Assembly (NCBI GenBank): GCA_903844645.1
Contig: CAIMUP010000119.1
Coordinates: 1 to 38,056, forward strand
From: an uncultured Bacteroidota bacterium
GTDB taxonomy: Bacteria; Bacteroidota; Bacteroidia; AKYH767-A; JABDAW01
Direction: 5' to 3'
DNA length: 38,056 nucleotides
Shown: piece by piece, positions 33,463 to 38,056 of the stretch
Layout of the letters: each line of letters begins with the position of its first letter
Position numbering within the stretch: the stretch's first letter is position 1
Notes under the pieces: generated by a model
Told to the model about the DNA's origin: nothing
The model's input: only the letters and a program-made list of their open reading frames with translations
The model's database searches: none
Made by a program: the position numbers and the translations under genes

Positions 33463-33717
33463 TTAATTAATAGTAGGTAATTTAATTCGATTATTCCATT
33501 CTAACGACTTTAAAGAGGTGTCTGAAAACTTTTCAGAGGCGTCTGAAAACTTATAAGAGGTGTCTGAAAACTTATAAGAGGTGTCTGAAAACTTTTCAGA
33601 GGCGTCTGAAAACTTATAAGAGGTGTCTGAAAACTTTTCAGAGGTGTCTAAAAACTTATTAGCCACCGCCATTAGTCCTTGTTTTTCGTTTTCCATGAAT
33701 GTTATTTGGAATTCCAT
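33463..33717 (-). CDS. Small heptad-repeat ORF spanning array A6 (doubtful)
   Basis: This 84-codon frame has a non-repeat start (MEFQITFMENEKQGLMAVANKF), about seven heptads of the type FSDTSYK or FSDASEK, and a short unique end. It lies 12 nt upstream of the gene at 32779, as a first cistron would. Against it: the repeat is a 21-bp array of the kind found in five other gaps with no credible protein. The unit differences (ACC/GCC, GAA/TAT in this frame) all change amino acids, which gives no sign of protein-level constraint. No -7 element is evident before either in-frame ATG (33717 or 33696). Confidence 0.35.
   Translation of the reverse strand: MEFQITFMENEKQGLMAVANKFLDTSEKFSDTSYKFSDASEKFSDTSYKFSDTSYKFSDASEKFSDTSLKSLEWNNRIKLPTIN
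33517..33663. repeat. 21-bp tandem array A6 (7 units)
   Basis: Seven exact 21-bp units begin GGTGTCTGAAAACTT or GGCGTCTGAAAACTT. There are two alternative second halves, and each is a dyad: one unit type contains TCTGAAAACTTTTCAGA (perfect 8-bp arms around C), the other CTTATAAG (perfect 8-bp palindrome). The types follow no simple alternation. Confidence 0.95.
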
Positions 33718-33740
33718 TTCGCTTTTTTCCTTTATTTTAT

Positions 33741-33777
33741 TAAAAAAAGAAAGCCGGCTAAAAGTAGCCGGCTTTCT
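33741..33777 (-). terminator. Terminator of the SprB-repeat gene
   Basis: The perfect 13-bp stem AGAAAGCCGGCTA with TAGCCGGCTTTCT encloses a 4-nt loop. A run of seven T residues follows on the minus strand, 24 nt after the stop codon. Confidence 0.95.
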
Positions 33778-33801
33778 GGATTCTTTATTACTTAATTAAG
33801 G

Positions 33802-36800
33802 TTATTGAACGCTTAGCTTTTGTTTGCTTGTTTCGCCTTCGCGTTCAAGGACTACGATATAGATTCCTTTGGCGAGATTGCTCAAATCCATTTCGTACTG
33901 ATTTTCTCCTTCGGTCGTTGTTCCACTGAAGTTCAACACGTTTCTTCCGGTAAGGTCGGTTACGTGAACTGCGAATGGATCATTTTCTTTTTCAGCAGAG
34001 AATCTAACCGTTGCATGTTCTGATGCTGGGTTTGGATACACATTGAATGTTTTCTCAACCACTGCGCCTCTTGGTCCGATAGTGGTGAAGGTATTCGTTG
34101 CTGAATAGTTCGATGTATTTGTCGAAGAAGCGTTACAGTTGCTACGTACATGCCATTCGTAGGTAGTATTCGCTGCCAACACGTTGTTACCCGTGAATAC
34201 GCGGTGATGACCACCTGTAGAACCGAGAATAGCGAATGAAGACCAAACGGTAGAGCCTACGACGCGGTATTGAACCGTGTAGCTGTATGCGCAAGGAACA
34301 GAATCCCAAGAGATGGTAGCGGAGTGGTTCGCACCGATATTAGAAACTGTTTCGCCTGTTGGGGTCTGACAATCTTTGGTAATAACTTGGGTAGCGGTGC
34401 TTACACAACCATTAGCTGCAGTAGCAGTAATGGTATAAGTAGCAGCCACGGTTACGATGATTCTGTTCGTGGTATTTCCATTAGACCATAAGTAGGTGCT
34501 GAATGTACCGGAAACTGTCAGTGTATCGCTTTGAGCACCGTAGTTACTTGGACATACATTCGATGAAGGAGCCAATACGATGGTTGCAGCAGTATTTGCT
34601 GGCTGCGTAATGGTAGCCGATGCAGTGATGGTACAACCGTTGAAGTCAGTAACTGTTACGGTATAAGTTCCGGCAGCTAATGCGGTACGGTTTTGAGTGG
34701 TTGCACCGCCAGTCCAGCTATAGCTGTAAGGTGTTACACCACCGCTCCTTGTTAAGGTAATCGTTCCGTCAGTTGCGCCATTACAAGATACATTGGTTTG
34801 GGTCGTAGAAGCCGCCAAAGCAGTAGGTTGTGTAACGCTTACGTTCGCTGTGCTCGAACAACCATTCACATCTTTCACTACTATTGTATAATTACCGGCA
34901 GCCAATCCTGTAAAGGTATTTGAAGACTGGTGCGTACCGTAGTTATCATCAGAATAAGTGTAAGCAGGTGTACCACCAGTGGCGATGATCGTGATGCTTC
35001 CGGTGCTGTTTCCATTACATAATACATTACCGATAGTTGTTGTGAAAGTTACGCTGCTGGATGCAGTAATGTTGATAGTAGAAGTTCCTGTACAACCATT
35101 TACATCCTTAACAGTAACCGTATAGTTTCCTGCATTCAACCCGCTAAAGGTATTTGAAGATTGGAATATGTTACCATCCACAGAATAAGTATAACCTGGA
35201 GTTCCTCCACTTGCTGTAATCACATCCGATCCACCTGTACAACCGTTACCGTTGGTAACATTGTTTGTCATGGTGATAGCAGTATTTTGAGTTAGGGTAA
35301 CTACTGTTGCAGCACTTGTGCAACCATTGTTATCTTTCACAACGATAGTATAAGAAGTAGCAGCTAAACCGGTAAAGGTTGCATTACTTTGGTAGTTACC
35401 GCCATTGTTCTTAGAGTATGTATAAGAACCAGCACCGCCAGAACCTGTTACCGTGATAGAACCGGTAGAAGCACCATTACAATTAACATTTACCTGCGCA
35501 GTAGTGAATGTTACAACAGAAGGATTGTTAATAGTTACCGCAGAAGCAGAACTTACACAACCATGAGCATCTTTCACAATCACAGAATAATTACCGGCGG
35601 CTAATCCAGAGAATACTGCACTACCTTGGTAGTTACTTCCGCCATCCACAGAATATGTGTAAGGAGCAGTACCGCCAGCACCTGTTACGGTAATCGTTCC
35701 ATCGGTACTGTTATGGCAAGTTACATCTGTAAAGATTACTTGAGATATTGTAACAACAGAAGGTTGGGTAACTGTAACCACTGCAGCAGCACTGGTACAA
35801 CCATTAACATCTTTCACGATACAAGTATAACTACCAGCCGCTAAGCCAGAGAATACATTTGAAGATTGATAACTACCTCCATTGTTATCTGAATAAGTAT
35901 AAGGGCTATTACCACCAGTTGCCGTAATTGTAATGCTTCCTGAACTTCCACCATTACAGCTTACGCTAACAGTAGAAGATGTAAATGTTACAGCAGTAGC
36001 ATTCGTGATAGTAACATCAGCCGGAACACTTGAACAACCATTAGCATCTGATAAGATGACGGTATAAGTTCCTACAGGTAAGTTGTTAAATACATTAGAC
36101 GATTGTGTAGAATTGCCACCATCATCAGAATATAAGTAAGTTGGAGTACCACCAGCAGCAGTAACTGTTATACTACCATTTCCTGTACAACCAACATTAA
36201 TTTGAGTAGTTGTAAATGTTACAGGAGCAGGTTCAGAAATTACTATTGTAGTCGAACTTGTACAACCATTAGCATCTTTCACCCAAACACAATACGAACC
36301 TGCGACTAAGTTATTAAATACAACACCAGGTTGGTAGGCTCCACCGCAATTATCTGAATATGTATATCCACTGGCACCACCCGTTGCATGAACTGTGATA
36401 CGACCGTTATTACCACCACTACAACTTACATTGATGTGCGTTGTTCCTGAAGTGCTAATAGCAGTAGGTTGAGTAATAGTTACTGTCGATGAAGAAGTAC
36501 ATCCACTATTATCTTTCACAACAACAGTATAAGAACCTGCAGCTAAACCAGTGAACTGGTTTGAACCTTGATAGCTTGAACCATTATTATCAGAATATGT
36601 ATATCCTCCTGTTCCGCCATTAGCAGTGATTGTAATGTTGCCTGTACTTCCGCCATTACAAGAAACATCTGTTCTGTTGATTGTAATTCCAATTGCCGTC
36701 GGTTGAGCAACCGTAACATTAGAACTTATTGTACAACCATTAGCATCTTTCACAACCACCGAATAAGAATTAGCAGTTAATGCAGTGAAAGAATTTGAAG

Positions 36801-38056
36801 ATTGATAATTTCCACCACCGTTATTAGAGTATGTGTAAGGACTTGTTCCTCCAGATGCCGTAACTGAAATTGCACCGTTATTTCCACCATTGCATGTTAC
36901 ATTAGTTACACTGCTAGAGAACGAAACAACTGTTGGTTGTGTAATAGTAACATTGGTTGATATTGTACTTGTACATCCATTAGCATCTGTAACTTTTACA
37001 GTGTATGCACCAGCAGCTAATCCTGTAATTGGGGAAGATGAGAATGGATAAGTTACACCACCATTATCAGAATAAGTATAAGGACTTATGCCACCAGAAG
37101 CAGCTATTGAAATTGATCCTGAATTATTATTATTACAAGTCAAATCAGCGTGTGTAACAGTAAATGTAACAGAGGTAGGTTGAGTGACAGTAACATTAAC
37201 AATTGCGCTTAAACAGTTATTGCCGTCCTTAACACTTATTGGATAAGTTCCAGGAGCCAATGAAGCAAACACACCAGAACCACCATAATTAGTGTTATTA
37301 TCCGAATAAGTAAATCCACCACCTGTTCCACCTGAACCTGTAACAACTATTTGACCATTCGATCCACCATTACATTGCACATTAGTGACAACTGTAGATA
37401 GAGTAACGACAGTAGGAGTTGTAATTGTTACAGTGCTACTTATTGTACAACCATTAGCATCTTTGAGGACAATTGAATAAGCACCACCTGTCAAGTTAGC
37501 AAATAATGATGAAGGCTGATACGAAATACCACCATCATTAGAATATAAATATGTTGGTGTCCCACCAGTAGCTGAATTTACAGATATACTGCCATTGTTG
37601 TTACTATAACATGTAGTAACATTTACTTGAGATGTTGAATAACTCAAAGCGGTAGGTTGAGATAAAGTAATTGTGTTTAGACTTGTACAACCATTACCAT
37701 CTGTAAGAGTTAAATTATAAGTTCCCGCAATTAAATTACTCGGGCTTTGAGCTGTAGAAGTAAAACTATTAGGCCCAGTCCAATTAAATGCATAAACAGG
37801 AGCTCCACCGCTGTAGCTTAAGGTTATTGAACCATTATTTCCTCCATTACAACTAATGTTATATCCACCAACATAAGTGGAAGCAACGACTCCTGAAGTT
37901 AAAGCGGTAGGTTGCGACAAGGTAATGCTTGCTATACTTGAACAACCATTTGCGTCAATAACTGTTACTGTATATGCACCTGCTGCCAAACCACTCGGTG
38001 ATTGAACAGTTGAGGTATAACTATTTGGACCTGTCCAATTATAATTATAAGCAACC
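33802..38056 (-). CDS. Giant SprB-repeat surface protein with T9SS sorting domain (5' end outside window)
   Basis: The frame is open to the window edge and the last bases still encode repeat (AYNYNWTGPNSYTS), so about 1418 residues are the C-terminal part of a larger protein. At least 14 complete SprB-type repeats of 70-80 residues are visible. Each has C.GG..GSI.V.A.GG..PYTYS, a QSSN.F.GL segment and AAGSYTVVVKD.NGC; paired Cys recur in each. After them come an Ig-like domain (VCPSNYGAQSDTLTVSG), a fibronectin III domain (TISWDSVPCAYSYTVQYR) and a T9SS sorting domain (FNVYPNPASEHATVRFS, LAKGIYIVVLEREG). SprB of Flavobacterium johnsoniae is a mobile gliding adhesin. Here a surface adhesin role is likely; gliding is not shown, as no gld genes are in the window. 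Confidence 0.93.
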   Translation of the reverse strand, partial: VAYNYNWTGPNSYTSTVQSPSGLAAGAYTVTVIDANGCSSIASITLSQPTALTSGVVASTYVGGYNISCNGGNNGSITLSYSGGAPVYAFNWTGPNSFTSTAQSPSNLIAGTYNLTLTDGNGCTSLNTITLSQPTALSYSTSQVNVTTCYSNNNGSISVNSATGGTPTYLYSNDGGISYQPSSLFANLTGGAYSIVLKDANGCTISSTVTITTPTVVTLSTVVTNVQCNGGSNGQIVVTGSGGTGGGFTYSDNNTNYGGSGVFASLAPGTYPISVKDGNNCLSAIVNVTVTQPTSVTFTVTHADLTCNNNNSGSISIAASGGISPYTYSDNGGVTYPFSSSPITGLAAGAYTVKVTDANGCTSTISTNVTITQPTVVSFSSSVTNVTCNGGNNGAISVTASGGTSPYTYSNNGGGNYQSSNSFTALTANSYSVVVKDANGCTISSNVTVAQPTAIGITINRTDVSCNGGSTGNITITANGGTGGYTYSDNNGSSYQGSNQFTGLAAGSYTVVVKDNSGCTSSSTVTITQPTAISTSGTTHINVSCSGGNNGRITVHATGGASGYTYSDNCGGAYQPGVVFNNLVAGSYCVWVKDANGCTSSTTIVISEPAPVTFTTTQINVGCTGNGSITVTAAGGTPTYLYSDDGGNSTQSSNVFNNLPVGTYTVILSDANGCSSVPADVTITNATAVTFTSSTVSVSCNGGSSGSITITATGGNSPYTYSDNNGGSYQSSNVFSGLAAGSYTCIVKDVNGCTSAAAVVTVTQPSVVTISQVIFTDVTCHNSTDGTITVTGAGGTAPYTYSVDGGSNYQGSAVFSGLAAGNYSVIVKDAHGCVSSASAVTINNPSVVTFTTAQVNVNCNGASTGSITVTGSGGAGSYTYSKNNGGNYQSNATFTGLAATSYTIVVKDNNGCTSAATVVTLTQNTAITMTNNVTNGNGCTGGSDVITASGGTPGYTYSVDGNIFQSSNTFSGLNAGNYTVTVKDVNGCTGTSTINITASSSVTFTTTIGNVLCNGNSTGSITIIATGGTPAYTYSDDNYGTHQSSNTFTGLAAGNYTIVVKDVNGCSSTANVSVTQPTALAASTTQTNVSCNGATDGTITLTRSGGVTPYSYSWTGGATTQNRTALAAGTYTVTVTDFNGCTITASATITQPANTAATIVLAPSSNVCPSNYGAQSDTLTVSGTFSTYLWSNGNTTNRIIVTVAATYTITATAANGCVSTATQVITKDCQTPTGETVSNIGANHSATISWDSVPCAYSYTVQYRVVGSTVWSSFAILGSTGGHHRVFTGNNVLAANTTYEWHVRSNCNASSTNTSNYSATNTFTTIGPRGAVVEKTFNVYPNPASEHATVRFSAEKENDPFAVHVTDLTGRNVLNFSGTTTEGENQYEMDLSNLAKGIYIVVLEREGETSKQKLSVQ

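Overview
The window looks like chromosomal DNA of a member of the Bacteroidota, probably a Chitinophagales/Sphingobacteriales-type lineage. Evidence: three proteins end in type IX secretion (T9SS) C-terminal sorting domains; one is a giant SprB-repeat surface protein; many genes carry the Bacteroidota -7 promoter element TAnnTTTG, twice with TTTG exactly 20 bp upstream; the cluster ileS, DksA-like gene, lspA is typical of the phylum; and kynurenine 3-monooxygenase is present. I saw no tRNA, rRNA, CRISPR array or intact insertion sequence.

Layout. 1-3540: a tandem array cut by the window edge, lepA, a convergent cold-shock gene, and tag (3-methyladenine DNA glycosylase I), followed by a second array. 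3725-9221: secreted or membrane proteins of mostly unknown role (a secreted hypothetical, a DCC thiol-oxidoreductase, a barrel-like protein), a coupled pair of rhomboid protease and membrane-anchored EEP hydrolase, a third array, and a hypothetical. 9569-14473: a 1634-residue collagen-like fibre with a peptidase S74 chaperone domain and a T9SS tail. 14945-20140: a 1731-residue signalling protein (degenerate kinase domain, AAA ATPase, TPR-like region, GAF, adenylate cyclase). 20287-23557: a gene interrupted by an in-frame TGA, a LytTR-like protein, and a second S74/T9SS protein with an abnormal start. 23607-26757: kmo with a sphingomyelin-synthase-like PAP2 protein, and a divergent acyltransferase. 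27304-32634: the operon ileS, DksA-like, lspA, PrsW-like. 32779-38056: a hypothetical with a heptad-repeat small ORF upstream, and the 3' part of the SprB-repeat gene.

The most unusual feature is non-coding. Five of the six complete intergenic gaps above 300 bp, plus the cut gap at the left edge, each hold a tandem array. The arrays have almost no sequence in common, yet all have a period of exactly 21 bp (42 bp in one), and most units contain a short dyad. Twenty-one base pairs is two turns of B-DNA and also seven codons, so the arrays stay open in several reading frames and create many false ORFs. Two arrays are followed by the same 24-nt imperfect palindrome, one runs into a terminator, and one abuts the -33 position of a promoter. 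I regard this as the best candidate for an undescribed element class, with function unknown.

Regulation: several -7 elements lie only 4-6 nt before the start codon (lepA, the DCC gene, the gene at 4848), which suggests leaderless or nearly leaderless mRNAs. Promoter positions also argued for later starts than the longest ORF for tag, the rhomboid gene and kmo.
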